The notes: generated by a model from the letters alone, not told the origin. Shown: positions 1-11,842, numbered from the stretch's first letter. The stretch is DNA of 64,000 nucleotides from Piper betle (GCA_033002965.1 JAURVB010014859.1:87252-151251), one strand, 5' to 3'. Made by a program: numbers and translations.

Positions 1-1566
1 GCTCTTCGCCGCCGCCGGCGTTGATCGCTTGTGGCTCTAGTTTCCGGTCGTGGCAGATTCGCTTTCTTTTGTCTCCAATTGTTGAAAAGAACGGGTTGTT
101 GAATGCGCTTGATTTTTGCTGTTGTTGGTTGGATTGTCGTTCTGGTTATGGAGCGCTTGCACTTCGTCTGGTCGTGTACAGACGGGGGGAAGATGATGAT
201 GGTAACGGGTAATGGTGGGATTGGGGTTAATGGCTTGAAAGCCCAAGCTTTTCTTGCTTTTTGATTTGTGAGTGTTAGCTGAGATTACGAGAGAGAGAGA
301 GTCTTTTCTTCTTGCCATGATGGGCTGGGCCTAGCCTCGGCCTGTTATAAAGCTTGCACCTTTTTGGTTGTTTGGGCGGCCCAGACTGGTTTCTACATCG
401 ATACTTGGTGATGATCATGAGTTTGAGTCCTGTGTTTGGTTATGAGGGTTGTGGTTTGGTGATCTTGATCAGATTCGCATGCTTTTGATTCTTCTTCGCC
501 TTTTTTGAGAGCGTGCCTCATGTTTTTCTGCCAGCATTCTCTTTGTTGTGTATTGTTTTCAACTGTCATTGTTATGTACAACGTTGTTTATCGGTCGTAG
601 CTCTTTTTTTGTGCGTTACGTTTAAATTGAATCGGGTTTTAATGCGAGTTTTTGAACCGTACAGTCATCTTTTGGTTTATGCGAGTGGAATTTAACTGTG
701 TTGTCCAGTTCCTTGGTTAAGAAATTAGCTTAAGAACACTTGTTCCTGTTGTTCTCTGGATCCTTCTAGTAAAGTTGTCTCAATCAACTAGTATCCGAAT
801 TTTACGTGTTTGGCAGACTTTAGAGGCCGAGATAGCGAAGTCTACTTAGAACTAGTTACAAGTGTTTGGGTGGCAAGCCATATGTGTAGCAGCTTGATTG
901 GAAAACTATTGCTTCTTATGCTCTTCAGCTTCAAAGCTAACTGGTTCACTTTTTGCGTCATTAAATCAATGGTTAAACTTCAATTGTGCAATATGATCTT
1001 TCTTTATAATGTTTTTTACTAGTTTGACTTCTATATGAAAATGAATAGAATGGGTTTTTTAATTAATAATATCGAGACCATTGTATGAAAGAAGGTTTGA
1101 TTGACCCAGGAAGTAGTCTTGGACATAAGCTGGTCAGGTGTCAGTTGCGACTAGTTTTTAGTGGATAGTTGAAAGAGTGATGAATTGTAGTTGCACTGAG
1201 GCCAGGTCTGCGAAAAAAGCCTTCACTGTGTTTCTTGGTTGAGATTTACGGCCATTTTGTTGGTATCATCTTTTAAAGGCTTAAGTGGGAAGAAATTTTA
1301 TCCGAGTTTTGTTTTGTGTGTTGTGTTGCTTGATAAGTGTATGCATCTACTGTTGTTTTTATTCTAGTCTGTGTTGTCGTGCAGTTTTATGTTTTTCTCA
1401 TCCCACTGGAAGTGTTAAGTTTTCATGTGCTTACCTTTCTCGCACAATTATTTACCCATTTGAATGGATACCTCCTTACTTTCTCTCTTTTGTAATGTAT
1501 TATGTCTCTGTTTGTCCTTTCTTGTAATAACTGTAGCATGATTTTATTGATCTTGCTTTTTTTCAG
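1..1566 (+). other. Leader region and 5' UTR intron upstream of the SLEEPER-like gene
   Basis: No protein-coding exon is convincing here. A pyrimidine-rich tract ending in CAG at 1566 is a good 3' splice site, two bases before the ATG at 1569, so the SLEEPER-like gene very probably has a 5' UTR intron ending here. The matching donor and the transcription start are not clear. The first 60 bases are GC-rich and could be an upstream noncoding exon or the edge of another gene. Confidence 0.45.
320..395 (+). promoter_or_regulatory. GGGCC/GGCCC motif cluster with a TATA-like sequence
   Basis: Several GGGCC/GGCCC motifs (TGGGCTGGGCC near 321 and GGGCGGCCC near 375) surround a TTATAA near 345. In plants such site II-like motifs are typical of promoters of housekeeping and proliferation genes and can bind TCP factors. 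This may be the core promoter of the SLEEPER-like transcript. That is inference, because no transcript start can be seen. Confidence 0.3.
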
Positions 1567-1568
1567 TA

Positions 1569-4082
1569 ATGGCCACCTCTGCTGTTGCCTACAACAAAGA
1601 CGCAGTGGTCACAGAAAATGGAGCTGCCATCAATGGTGAAGTAATAAACATGAAAGATCAACATGTTCGTGATATGGAAATAGCCAACACATGCGATCAG
1701 GTTGCTTCAAACATGGACTTCACCAACTTTGAAGACCAAGCTGCTTCAAGCATGAATGTAACAGCTATGGATGACCAAACTGATTCTCACATAGACATGC
1801 ATAGTACACAGAATCATGTTGTTGCAGAACTAGAAATTACGACAATGGAAGATCAGAATACTTCCATGTTGGAAATAGGTACAAGAGATAATCAATTTCT
1901 TTCTCACATGGAAAATTTGAATGCAGAAAATCATTCTATATCCAACCTGGAAATGGTGAGTGCAGAAGTTCATGATATGGTATCCACAGTAAGTTCGGGA
2001 CCCATTAGAAGAAGAAGGAAGAAGTCTAAGGTTTGGGAGCATTTTACCCTAGAAAGTGAAGCAGATGGGTCTTCCAGAGCACGCTGTCAGAGATGTAATC
2101 AGACTTTCGCATACAGTACTGGCTCCAAGCTATCTGGGACCAGCCACCTCAAACGTCACATTGCCCTGGGAACGTGCCTGAAAAATATGGACAGACCTCG
2201 TGTGAAGAGACGGAGAACTGCCCGCGGAATTTCACAGTCCACCATTTTACCGATAACTGATGGTGGAACCCCCATCACTCCACCAGCAAAGGATGGTGGA
2301 ACCCTTCCCAGTCCTGCTGTGACAGATGGTGGTACCCTTCCCATTCCTACTGTGACGGATGGTGGGGCTGTGGACACTATTAAACGCAGGCGGCGGCGCA
2401 AGTTCGACAACTTAAATATTACATTTGATCAGGATAGAAGTACCCAAGATTTGGTGAAGATGATCATTTTGCACGACTATCCGCTTCACATGGTTGAACA
2501 TTCAGGATTTATGAACTTCGTTCAAAACCTGCAACCAAGATTTAGGATTGCTGATTTTAGTACTGTGGAGAATGAATGTTTAGCTGCATATCAAAAGGAG
2601 AAGCATAATGTCTTTCAGATTATGGAAACTATTCCAGGACGGATCTGCCTATCCATTGATTTGTACATGTCAACCCAAACCCTCGGGTACTTGTGTCTAA
2701 TCGGTCATTTTATTGGTCCTGACTGGAAACCTCACAAGCGGGTTATCAACTTGACAGTAGTGTCTTTTCCTCACACTGGAAATGCGCATGCAGAGGCAAT
2801 TACTGGGTGCTTAGCTGAATGGAACATTGAAAATAGACTATTTTCCATTACCTTGGACGGTTCCCCTTCAAATGATAATGTGAGTGCATATCTAAGGGAC
2901 CAGCATTCTAACAGTAACATCCTCGGGTTAAATGGCCAGATCTTTATAGTTCGATGCTTTGCTCATGTTGTAAACACTATTGCGCAAGATGGATTGGAAT
3001 CTCTTCATGAGATAGTGTATAAAGTTCGTGAAAGTGTGAAGTATGTGAAGGCGAGCCACAAGCATGAAGAGACATTTGCAAAGGTAGTCCAGGAGCTTCA
3101 GATTATGACTTCAAAGGCACTATCTCTAGATGTCCAGAATCAATGGAATACAACTTATCTTATGTTGGAAACTGCCGCAGAGTATAAGGGTGCTTTTTCA
3201 CATCTTGAAACTTATGATTCCAATTACAATGATGTGCCTTCTGCTGATGAGTGGAGTAAGGTGGAAACATTGTGTAGATATTTGAGATTTTTGTATGATG
3301 GAGCAAATTTTTTTACTGGGGTAGCATACCCAACGGCAAATATGTACTTCCATGAGGCATGGAAAATCCAGCTGGAACTAAGCAGTACCGCATCTAGTGA
3401 GGACCCTTTGGTTGCGTCTATCGCAAAGCCAATGCACGAGAAGTTCAACAAATTCTGGGCTGACTGCAGTCTCGTATTGGCAATGGCAGTACTTGTGGAT
3501 CCACGCTATAAGATGAAACTGGTTGAGTTTAGCTATTCAAAAATATATGGTGATCATGCTGAACAGTATGTGAAAGCTGTAGACGATTGCATTCATGACC
3601 TCTATCTTGAATATGTCGCACAGCCTCTTCCTTTAACCCCTGCCTACGAGGAACAAAATTCATTGGATATTGATGTGAAGGAATGTGGTACTCTTCTTAT
3701 TAGTGATGATGGGCTTTTGGACTTTGATGTGTACATATCAGAGCTGTCCAACAGCCAGCAAACAAGATCGGAGCTTGACCAGTACCTCGAAGAATCCTTG
3801 CTGCCAAGGATTCACGATTTTGATGTCTTAAGCTGGTGGAAGGCCAACAAATTCAAGTTCCCCACATTGTCAAATATGGCTCGTGACATTCTGGCGATTC
3901 CATTTACCACTGTCAACCCAGAATCCATTTTCAGCACCAGAGAAAGAGTACTAGATGACTACCGGAGTAATCTAAAAGCAGAAACCGTGGAGGCTCTTGT
4001 TTGTGCAAGAGATTGGTTTCGGTGCCAACAGCAGCCAAAGACAGTGGAGGCTTCCACCGCCTTGGTGAAGTTGGAATTGTAG
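1569..4082 (+). CDS. DAYSLEEPER/RICESLEEPER-like zinc finger BED protein (domesticated hAT transposase)
   Basis: One uninterrupted 837-residue exon. The plant SLEEPER family are hAT transposase-derived nuclear DNA-binding proteins needed for normal development; they are not known to move DNA. Seen in the protein: nine 13-residue repeats (residues 21-137); a basic patch (147-154); a BED zinc finger (about 151-203) with C173, C176, H193, H197 and C203; an 11-residue proline/glycine repeat (230-269) with unit like TDGGTLPxPxV; a long RNase H-like hAT core starting around residue 270; and a C-terminal hAT dimerisation domain (about 735-817) with PRIHDFDVLSWWKAN and NPESIFSTRERVLDDYRS. Length is somewhat above the usual roughly 700 residues because of the N-terminal repeats. 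The start is the first ATG after a clear splice acceptor at 1566. No terminal inverted repeats were found around the gene, consistent with domestication rather than an active element. The family call is firm; the exact orthologue is not. Confidence 0.92.
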   Translation: MATSAVAYNKDAVVTENGAAINGEVINMKDQHVRDMEIANTCDQVASNMDFTNFEDQAASSMNVTAMDDQTDSHIDMHSTQNHVVAELEITTMEDQNTSMLEIGTRDNQFLSHMENLNAENHSISNLEMVSAEVHDMVSTVSSGPIRRRRKKSKVWEHFTLESEADGSSRARCQRCNQTFAYSTGSKLSGTSHLKRHIALGTCLKNMDRPRVKRRRTARGISQSTILPITDGGTPITPPAKDGGTLPSPAVTDGGTLPIPTVTDGGAVDTIKRRRRRKFDNLNITFDQDRSTQDLVKMIILHDYPLHMVEHSGFMNFVQNLQPRFRIADFSTVENECLAAYQKEKHNVFQIMETIPGRICLSIDLYMSTQTLGYLCLIGHFIGPDWKPHKRVINLTVVSFPHTGNAHAEAITGCLAEWNIENRLFSITLDGSPSNDNVSAYLRDQHSNSNILGLNGQIFIVRCFAHVVNTIAQDGLESLHEIVYKVRESVKYVKASHKHEETFAKVVQELQIMTSKALSLDVQNQWNTTYLMLETAAEYKGAFSHLETYDSNYNDVPSADEWSKVETLCRYLRFLYDGANFFTGVAYPTANMYFHEAWKIQLELSSTASSEDPLVASIAKPMHEKFNKFWADCSLVLAMAVLVDPRYKMKLVEFSYSKIYGDHAEQYVKAVDDCIHDLYLEYVAQPLPLTPAYEEQNSLDIDVKECGTLLISDDGLLDFDVYISELSNSQQTRSELDQYLEESLLPRIHDFDVLSWWKANKFKFPTLSNMARDILAIPFTTVNPESIFSTRERVLDDYRSNLKAETVEALVCARDWFRCQQQPKTVEASTALVKLEL
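1629..1979 (+). repeat. Nine in-frame 13-codon repeats in the SLEEPER-like gene
   Basis: Residues 21-137 divide exactly into nine 13-residue units (9 x 39 bp) with no insertions or deletions. The approximate consensus is S-x-[M/L]-[E/D]-[I/M/V]-x-x-x-x-[D/N/E]-[Q/H]-x-x. Examples are SNMDFTNFEDQAA, AELEITTMEDQNT and SNLEMVSAEVHDM. The units are acidic and diverged, so the expansion is old. Function is unknown. Confidence 0.8.
2256..2375 (+). repeat. 11-codon TDGGT-type repeat in the SLEEPER-like gene
   Basis: Residues 230-269 hold three full 11-residue units and a partial one: TDGGTPITPPA, KDGGTLPSPAV, TDGGTLPIPTV, then TDGGAVD. It lies between the BED finger and the transposase core and looks like a flexible linker. 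Confidence 0.75.
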
Positions 4083-5750
4083 TTAGAGTCTAGTGTTGGT
4101 CATTGATGCTTGGTTTCTCTTTTTAGTATTTTCAAATGTTAGATCTTTTAGATGTCAAATGCTTGCTGCTAAAATTATTATAGGGTTTATGTTCATATAA
4201 GTCTTCCAAACTTGCAGCTATGGCATTGGTAGGTATGTGTTTTAAGTGTTGATAAGCATAAATTGCTTGTGGGAGAAATATTGTGCTCTGTTTAAGAGAG
4301 CCTACCACCTTGAATCTCTAACTATTAACTGAATGGTTTTTGAAAATTTAAAAAATCATTAATTGGTTGATGCATAATAATGAAAAAAGTGGGTGATGCA
4401 CTATTATTTGATTAGTAAACGACGAGATACGTTTTTCTACATACCTTTGTAAATGTGATCTGATTAGGATTTTTTGGACTTGTATCCTTCATAACTGTTT
4501 ATTTTTTTGTTCAGCCAAGCTTTATTTATATGCTTTGATTCATATATAGGTGAAGTATGATAATTGATTGAAAATATAACATGTTTCTTGATGTTCTCGA
4601 ATGTATATAGTTGGGCAGTTTTGGCAAAAATAAATTAAATATATATATATTTTGAGTGGAGTCAAAACTATATTTTTTTAACAAATGAATTTTACCCTAA
4701 ATATAACATATATCTTGATGAGTTTCCCTCTATTTGTTTGAATCATTGGCCCAGACTCTCAAATATTAAACGGAGTTATTTAACATTATTTTGCAGTGTT
4801 TCTATGCGTGGTGAATGTATTAGATGGACCCAACAAAGTTTTATATAAGTAGGTTTAGTTGCAAGATAAAGAAAATCTGAAAGAAATAAGAGAACAAATG
4901 AATAGAACAGTAATATTTAATGTTCAACTACTTGTGATAATCCAACCAAGAATCTGCTGCATGTGAGAAGTGGTGAGAGTCACAAAAAAAATTTTCATTA
5001 AATAATTTACAGCTATAGATATAGGTCCATATATATAAATAAATAAATAAATTTGTATAAGAAACAGTCGACACTCTCGTGTCAATCACATCTAATGTGA
5101 GCTATTGGATTACAAAAAATGATTAGGCGACGAGAGTAATTTTTTTCCAAGTTATCATAAATGAATGAATGTAACAGATCATGAGCTTGCAACAATATCA
5201 TCCTGATTTTTCCGTTAAAAACGTGATTCAGAATTTCCATTGATCCAGAGATGAATTATTACAGGAAACTAGGCCGACTACAGGCTTTGTATAAGAACAT
5301 AAAATAGAAACATAGGAAAATTAGAAAAAAAATTTATAACATCACAACCTGTCACACAGTTGGTATATCTGTTACAAGCTCTTGATCAATTGAAGCAGTT
5401 ACATCCAAAACCACATAAATGCTAGAAGTAAGAACCTTTATATCCTGAATTATGCATCACATTAACAAGGATTCCTCATGATCTATCATACTTTGTAAGT
5501 TTAACATGCTCTAATATACTCCACCATGGTATCTATATCTTGAAACTTCAAAGTGATCGATTGATCAAGTTCAATTTTTAACCATGGCAAATAGGCATCT
5601 TCTATTGGTAAATATGATCAGTCCTTGATCCCTTATAGCTGGTTATGTACTGATTGATCTTATCTAACAAAAGCCATGTCTGATCAAGAGCTTAGTCATA
5701 TACCTGAGCAATCAAACAAACATGTTAAAAAATCATGAATCATTGAAGTT
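4083..5750. other. AT-rich region downstream of the SLEEPER-like gene
   Basis: The first few hundred bases should hold the 3' UTR; no single polyadenylation signal stands out. The rest is AT-rich with no convincing coding region on either strand. The part nearest 5750 is downstream of the minus-strand MIR396 hairpin and may belong to its primary transcript. Confidence 0.4.
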
Positions 5751-5779
5751 ATAAGAACAAGTTGAAGTGGAGATCTTCA

Positions 5780-5890
5780 CCAGACCTCGCCTTTGCATTT
5801 TCCCACAGCTTTATTGAACCGCAGCAGATCAAACAAGAGAGGCCGGAGTTGCAGTTCAAGAAAGCTGTGGAAGAGCACAAAGAGAGTCTC
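5780..5890 (-). ncRNA. MIR396: MIR396 microRNA precursor
   Basis: The minus strand holds the 21-nt miR396 sequence at 5872-5852 (beginning TTCCACAGCTTTC and ending GAACTG). Its star strand lies at 5819-5799 (beginning GTTCAATAAAGC and ending GGGAAA). The arms pair across a loop of about 32 nt, and the stem continues outside the duplex (CTTTGTGC against GCAAAGG). Both strands match the well-known plant miR396 pair as I remember it. miR396 represses GROWTH-REGULATING FACTOR mRNAs and so limits leaf and meristem cell proliferation. The mature strand sits on the 5' arm, as expected for this family. A TATA box about 180 nt upstream supports an independent transcription unit. Any open reading frame across this stretch is incidental. 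Confidence 0.95.
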
Positions 5891-6053
5891 AAATCATTTA
5901 AGAAAGGACTAATTAGGATGAAGAAGATGAAACTGATCAAAACTATGAAGACCCACAATATATCTCAAACATAGAAAGACGTCATGATGATAGAGCTAGA
6001 AGAAGAAGAAATGAAGGGGTGGTGTGGTGTGGAACAGTGAAGGGGAGGAGAAG

Positions 6054-6062
6054 TATTTATAG
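6054..6062 (-). promoter_or_regulatory. TATA box of the MIR396 locus
   Basis: The minus strand reads CTATAAATA here, followed by a pyrimidine-rich stretch and CACCACACCACC, a typical plant core promoter and leader. Transcription would start near 6025-6030, about 155 nt before the miR396 strand. Confidence 0.7.
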
Positions 6063-8586
6063 GGGAACGGGAAAGATGGTGGGGTTGCGATGGCCACAGT
6101 TTTACTATCGAAAAAGAGTGATCAGATCAAAGGTTAAATTGATCCCAAGAAGAATTTTCAACATGAAGATCTTGTGTTTTGTAATTCCCCTGCATGACCT
6201 CTTAGGTTCTCTCCCAAAGTCAAGATATATAATTTTTGGCTTAGAATAGGTGGACTTGGAGGAAGCATAGGTTAAAATCTCGAATTAGATAAAGTTATTT
6301 TAAGTTGACTTCGAGTTATTTATATTATTTTTTAATTTTATTAATAAAAAGTTACGTGAAATGAATATAATTTTTTTGTATATTTTAAACTGGTAAATAT
6401 ATCTAATTTATATTATTTTAGAATGTTGATTTAGCTATACCAGGAGAATATTAATATATTTAATTAATTTTTAAAATGGAGTCGATCACAAAATCTATCA
6501 AGAATTTTTCAAATAAAAATGAAGTTTTAAAATTATGGGATGAAGAAACTTTTTAGTAAGCGGGGGATTGAATTATTATAATTTAAAAATTCTGGACTTA
6601 ATGCGAAGTAAATTCAAGAATCATTTGCATTAAATTTTCTAAGTAACTGCTAATATAAAAAGTTAATATGCATATTATTGTCATATAAAACATCTAATCA
6701 ATAAATTTATAGCTTGTATTATTGTATAAAGATTTAAATTTTAATTAAATTTAAATATTTTAAGTATTTTAAATATTTTTATTATTTGACTCGAGAGATA
6801 TGGCCAACATATTTTTTCTTTGCTTTTTGTTAATGACGTCTTTGTTTATTTTAATGACTATGATAATGGTGAAGTTTGATGGTTTGGTTTTTAACCTCAA
6901 AAAGCTGATTTCATTTCACTTAGATGCATTTTAAATTAATTAATACTACCATTGTCTTAATTATGCGTTTAATTGCATTATATGTTCATATAGATTACCT
7001 ACATGCTAAATGACAGTTTTTATTATAAGAAAATACATTATTTGCTAATGATTGTTCATACTTGACTGTTATCTACAATTGAAAAAATATAGCTAGTACA
7101 ATTTTTACTGTTCAACCATAAAGAATACTTTCCCTCACATTGCAATTAGGGCTCTGGAGACCTCGTCACAATATTTTAAATATTAATTATAATAAATTTA
7201 TAGCCGGTATAAAATATATTTAATTTAATTGGGTCAAACCAGGTTAACTATTCAAAATTATAAATAAAATATTTTATTAGACACTAGAAATATTTTTATT
7301 ATTAATACTTGATTAAATACTGGTTAAAGTAGCGTGGTTGCTTTTTTTAAAACAAATTGTATTTCAAAGAAATTTCAAATGAAAAATTTGGACATAAATT
7401 TAAATGAAATGCACACTTGCACAGGATTTGAAGAGGGCTAAATAACATATTAAGTGGGGCTGGAGAATGGGTTTAGGCAACACATGTAAGCGATGTCCGT
7501 CGTCACCATCGATGACCTCGATCATCAACGGGGAGGACACTCTACTGGTCGCTCCCCATCGGTGTCGTCGCTCCCGGGAGAAACTAAAATTTTTTCATTA
7601 GGATTGGATATCTAAAACTATGCCCTAAAGATGATCATACTTCATTGTGCACAATATAGAGACCAACACAAACAGTACTTAATTGAAACCCCTTGCATTA
7701 ACAAAAATACCTTCAATGCATCCACAGTTTTTAACATCAAAACATGGGCAAAAAAGTAAACAAAGTGTTCTAATAAATTGTTTCGAACATAATATATAAT
7801 TAAGATAACATTAACTAAATGCTAAATATCTGTCCCATTGGCAGAGCCGGCAAGAACAAAAGCATGAAATTAAGCAGACTTTCCAAGGGGAACAGTGCCC
7901 ACTCTCCCTTTGTCGCCTCCTCTCACAGCATCATCGCCTTAGCTGTTAATGTTTTTGGAGGTTGTTGAGCTCTACTGCTGGATCCATGCATACCCAACAG
8001 AATAAAAATTACTTATTCCCACCATGATCCCCGGATAACCATTTATCAGTGTTCCTGCCGTCAATGTGTTATTTAAATGGGTGTTCTTCAGAAGTGTCGA
8101 TCAGAAAAATTGAATGGAAGGCACCCACAAACCAAAATGAGCTGTAGAAGCTTTGAGCGATGATTCTAGTTGATCAAGATCTAGAAGTAATAACTTAGAA
8201 GCCAGCTGGCTCCGTTGTCCTTGTTGCCTGCATTTTGTTAGAATAAACAGGTGTTCTGTCCACCTAACGGGTTAACAAAGTCTTTGGGAGTGGGAAGGTG
8301 TGGAGTAATGCATAGATTAAAAGCATATGAGAATTGAGCTGTAGAGGTTAACAAAGTCTTTTTGCATAGTTTTAAGTTTTCAATCAGAACCGAGAATTCA
8401 ATGCACACCGTGTTAATACGAGACTTTAGATTTCAAAGAGCAAACCAAGTGTTTATAATACAACAACCCACCCGGCATGGGGGAGGGGGGTTAGTGGTAC
8501 GATAGGTCGGTAAAAAAAGAAACATTATTGAAGTTGGAAGGGTAAATTTATAATAAAAATTATATTTAAACCTGATTTGTATTAAT

Positions 8587-8680
8587 ATTATGAAATATAT
8601 TTTAAAAATATTATGAAATATATTTTAAAAATATTATGAAATATATTTTAAAAATATTATGAAATATATTTTTTAAAAAT
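8587..8680. repeat. 23-bp AT-rich tandem repeat, about four units
   Basis: Units beginning ATTATGAAATATATTTTAAA start at 8587, 8610, 8633 and 8656. They are nearly identical, so the array expanded recently. No function is evident. Confidence 0.85.
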
Positions 8681-9599
8681 ATTAAAAATATAATAAAATT
8701 TATAAAATAAAATAATCGAATTTTAATTCGAATAACATGCTCTAAACTTAATAACCTACTCAAAACTAATAAATATCACATCCTAATACGGGAAACGGCT
8801 TTAAATTAATTTTGTAATTTACGATATATAAAAAAATAGTCATATTCTTATATATTCTAATAATTTATTTTTTTCCTGTATTCATCACGTCGTGTGTAAA
8901 TATAACAAAACTTTGTCCTCCCAGAATTCAAATAAAAATCGATGCCTGTATTGATGACATATTCAAGAATGACCGGCCTCTCATTAAGAATATTTAAATT
9001 AGTGGTAGAACTTCAATCTTGCTCTCATCAAACCAGTTTCTTTCATGATTTGTTATTTTAATATTAAAGTAACATGTAAAGTTTTGATGAATTAAAATAA
9101 TTCTTTTAATCAAACTTATCAAATCCGACCTTGCTATTATGCTTTTAAGAGTTTTTCCTCTCAAAAAAATCTACGAAAGCACAATTGAATCAGCAAAAAA
9201 AGTTATTAGAATATAAAAGAGTATGACAGTTTTTTTATATATAATGGATCGCAGAATTATTTTAAGGTGGGGGGTGAGGAAACAAGAGCGCAGATTTTTG
9301 TAGTCGTTGGATTTCTATCCAGAGGCCAAATTACTCGTGCGCCACCTACATTCAAAAACCATGTAGTGCACTCCTGTGCATCCCTATATATATCAAGTAT
9401 CAAAATTTTTGACTCATAAAAATGAAAAATAAAAGATAAAAAATAAAAACAACTACGGCTACTATTATTGATATGAGTACTCCTCATTATTCTTTAATAG
9501 TTTTTGCGGTCAATCAAGTGCAATATATTTTTCAAGTTCTTGGTTTGAAGTAAAAAATAATATAATAATATTATTTCTTTTATCATTTTTCTTGCACTA

Positions 9600-10200
9600 T
9601 AATGACTCGAGCAAAGTAAATTATAATTTGTCTAAGTCTTCTCTTTAAAAATTAGTTGATTAAGTTAAAGATTTATGTGCACATTCGTAGTTATATATTA
9701 TATCTTACCCCACGACTTGTTGGTAGTCAGACTAATTTTTTGTAGATTTATTACCATCTACTTTTAAAAATTTTGTCTTCAAAATTTTATTTCCTCGACT
9801 TATGGCTAATTCTCTAGTCCACATTTTCATGTCTAGTCCGACCGCTATCTAGCTACATGATCTTAAGTTGGCTTTAGTACTACTTGTTGTGTGTAGCGAC
9901 ACGACCAAGGGAAAAATGATGACCCTAAGTCATTCTTTAAATATTGGTTAACTAAATTATATCATCGAAATTCTTTTTCTCGGCTTATGGCTAACTTTAC
10001 AGTCCACGTTTGGCTTGTCCACATCTAGTCTGACTACTATCCAATTATACGACCCTAGGTCGGTTCTAGTATTACTTGTCACGACCTGACTCCAATACAA
10101 TGTGATAGAGTTAAGTCATTTCTTTGAAAATTAGTTAATTAATTTAAACATTTATACACACGTCTCCACTTATATATTTGATTTTACCTCAAAATATATA
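9600..10200. repeat. Degenerate direct repeats
   Basis: Two motif blocks recur. One reads roughly CTTATGGCTAA...AGTCCAC...GTCTAGTC.GAC..CTATC (about 9798 and 9974). The other is built around TTAAAAATTAGTTGATTAA and its relatives (about 9645, 9936 and 10119). They look like a rearranged dispersed repeat, possibly a worn LTR. The element class cannot be named. Confidence 0.4.
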
Positions 10201-10583
10201 AGATTTGAGATTAATTTTTTATGTACTATTAGTAACTTTCATGTGATCTTTTTGGATGGTGAGAAAATTAAAAAATAGATGTAAGAAAGAAAAAAATAAA
10301 AGGCAAATAAATTAATTTTCGTGCTATTTTTTCTAATGCATTTAATTAGAGAGAAAGGAAAATTTATATAGCAGCATTTTCACTTTCTCTAGTTTTTTTT
10401 TCAAACCAAACAAGTAAACATATGAAAAAATTTATTTTTCCCAAGTTTTTTTCTCTCATTTTCACCATCATCTGAACATGCCCTAAATCTATTTTCATTT
10501 GAAGGATAGGCAGGGAGCTACCATGACATGGTTGCATCCCCTTCAAAAATGACACAGCCAAGTCTACATGTAGCTTAAAAGGA

Positions 10584-10680
10584 ATCATATAGGCCCAACA
10601 TCCTTGTCCTTACTAAAATACAAAAGCCCAACTTTCAAACTCATCACATAAAGCCCAACAGGTGCCCTTATGTGGGATTA
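10584..10680. promoter_or_regulatory. GCCCAA-rich block resembling the HisRS promoter
   Basis: Three GCCCAA motifs occur with a spacing and context very like those just upstream of the HisRS gene at 12066-12155, including the shared phrases CAAAAGCCCAACTT and AAGCCCAACA(A/G)GTGCCCTT. No coding region follows at once. It is either an old duplication of the promoter or the leftover promoter of a lost gene. Confidence 0.4.
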
Positions 10681-10741
10681 ACCGGAAAATTAATTAATTG
10701 TAAAGCCTTATAGCTATAAATATTAGCGATATAAGGCTCAA

Positions 10742-10747
<6 letters not shown>

Positions 10748-10779
<32 letters not shown>
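10748..10779. repeat. (TA)n microsatellite
   Basis: About 16 uninterrupted TA dinucleotides. Confidence 0.95.
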
Positions 10780-10781
<2 letters not shown>

Positions 10782-11807
10782 ACGTGGGATATCTGTTACT
10801 ACAGATCGGGTACTTGAGTCAGGCTAGAAGTTTTGGTGGACTGAGGAAAATAGTGCAATAAATTTTCGAAAAGATTGGGCTTTTGTTGACCTATCTTGAT
10901 GGCAACTGCTCCTTGCTTCTTCCCTTCACGGCAACGGCGGTAATGAGGCAAGATTGCAGGAGTGAAGGGCTGGACTTTCTATTTTATGTGACGGTGATCA
11001 ACAAAGTAGTCATTCCAATGCTCCAAAGCGGTAGCACTGTAACTTGTCTCCGTGGTCGGTGGTGCTTTAGTGAACTCTTTCAAGGTTGTAGAATAACTCT
11101 TTTTTAAAAGGAAAAAAAATAAAATCCCTTTTCAAATACATATGTTGTGGCAAGGCTTAGTGACAGCTCTTGCAATGCAATCTTCCTTCCTTCCAATGAG
11201 CTGAGGTGCTAGGCTCCAAAGGATTCCTCGACAGCAACGTCTTTCCAAGCGGCAAAGCGATACAACTCCAGGATGATTCTTAGGCAATGGTGTGACGGCA
11301 ACTTTCTGACCAAGCGGCAACACAAACTTCTTCCTTCAATTCCGGTGAATCAACAAGATGCAAATATGCACGGGAGGGAGAGACCTTCACAATTTGATAA
11401 TGAGAGGCCTCTCCACTTCACAGGGCAATCTGCTAAACTCTCACATTTTCTTTTTTCTCCCCCACTCTCCCGCAATTAGCCTATATTATTTCTAAACTTG
11501 ACAGCACCCTTATCTTCCACGCACGAGCCATCCCAACTTCCTTAACGAATCTCATCTTACAATTTTAAAATAGGACCGTGACTAGATAAGTATAAATTTA
11601 TATAAATAATATTACATATATATATATATATATACGGGTAAAAATACTCATTAAATATTAAAATTTTAAAATTATAATTAAAAACATTTAACATGTAATA
11701 ATTTCCTTATTATTGATTGGGTACCGAAGATCTTGTAGCATATTAGCATTTGGGTTAAACATGCCTTCACAAACATTAGACCCGGAAAAACACGAATTAG
11801 AAGAAGA

Positions 11808-11810
<3 letters not shown>
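10780..11810. other. Non-coding stretch of mixed composition
   Basis: About 10880-11490 is closer to 45-50% GC than its surroundings and includes a recurring GCGGCAA word, but there is no credible exon structure. It could be a fragment of an unidentified transposon or gene. Confidence 0.35.

Positions 11811-11840
<30 letters not shown>
11811..11840. repeat. (AT)n microsatellite
   Basis: About 15 uninterrupted AT dinucleotides. Confidence 0.95.

Positions 11841-11842
<2 letters not shown>

Larger units (their letters stand above)
6063..10583. other. AT-rich intergenic region
   Basis: Apart from the MIR396 promoter at its left edge, no coding region is convincing on either strand. A short GC-richer patch at about 7480-7580 and a mixed-composition patch at 7840-8300 look like old transposon or gene debris that I cannot assign. 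Confidence 0.45.

Noticed and set aside
5762..5974. A 70-codon plus-strand reading frame with lysine-rich end
   Set aside because: It runs antisense through the MIR396 hairpin and has no recognisable features.
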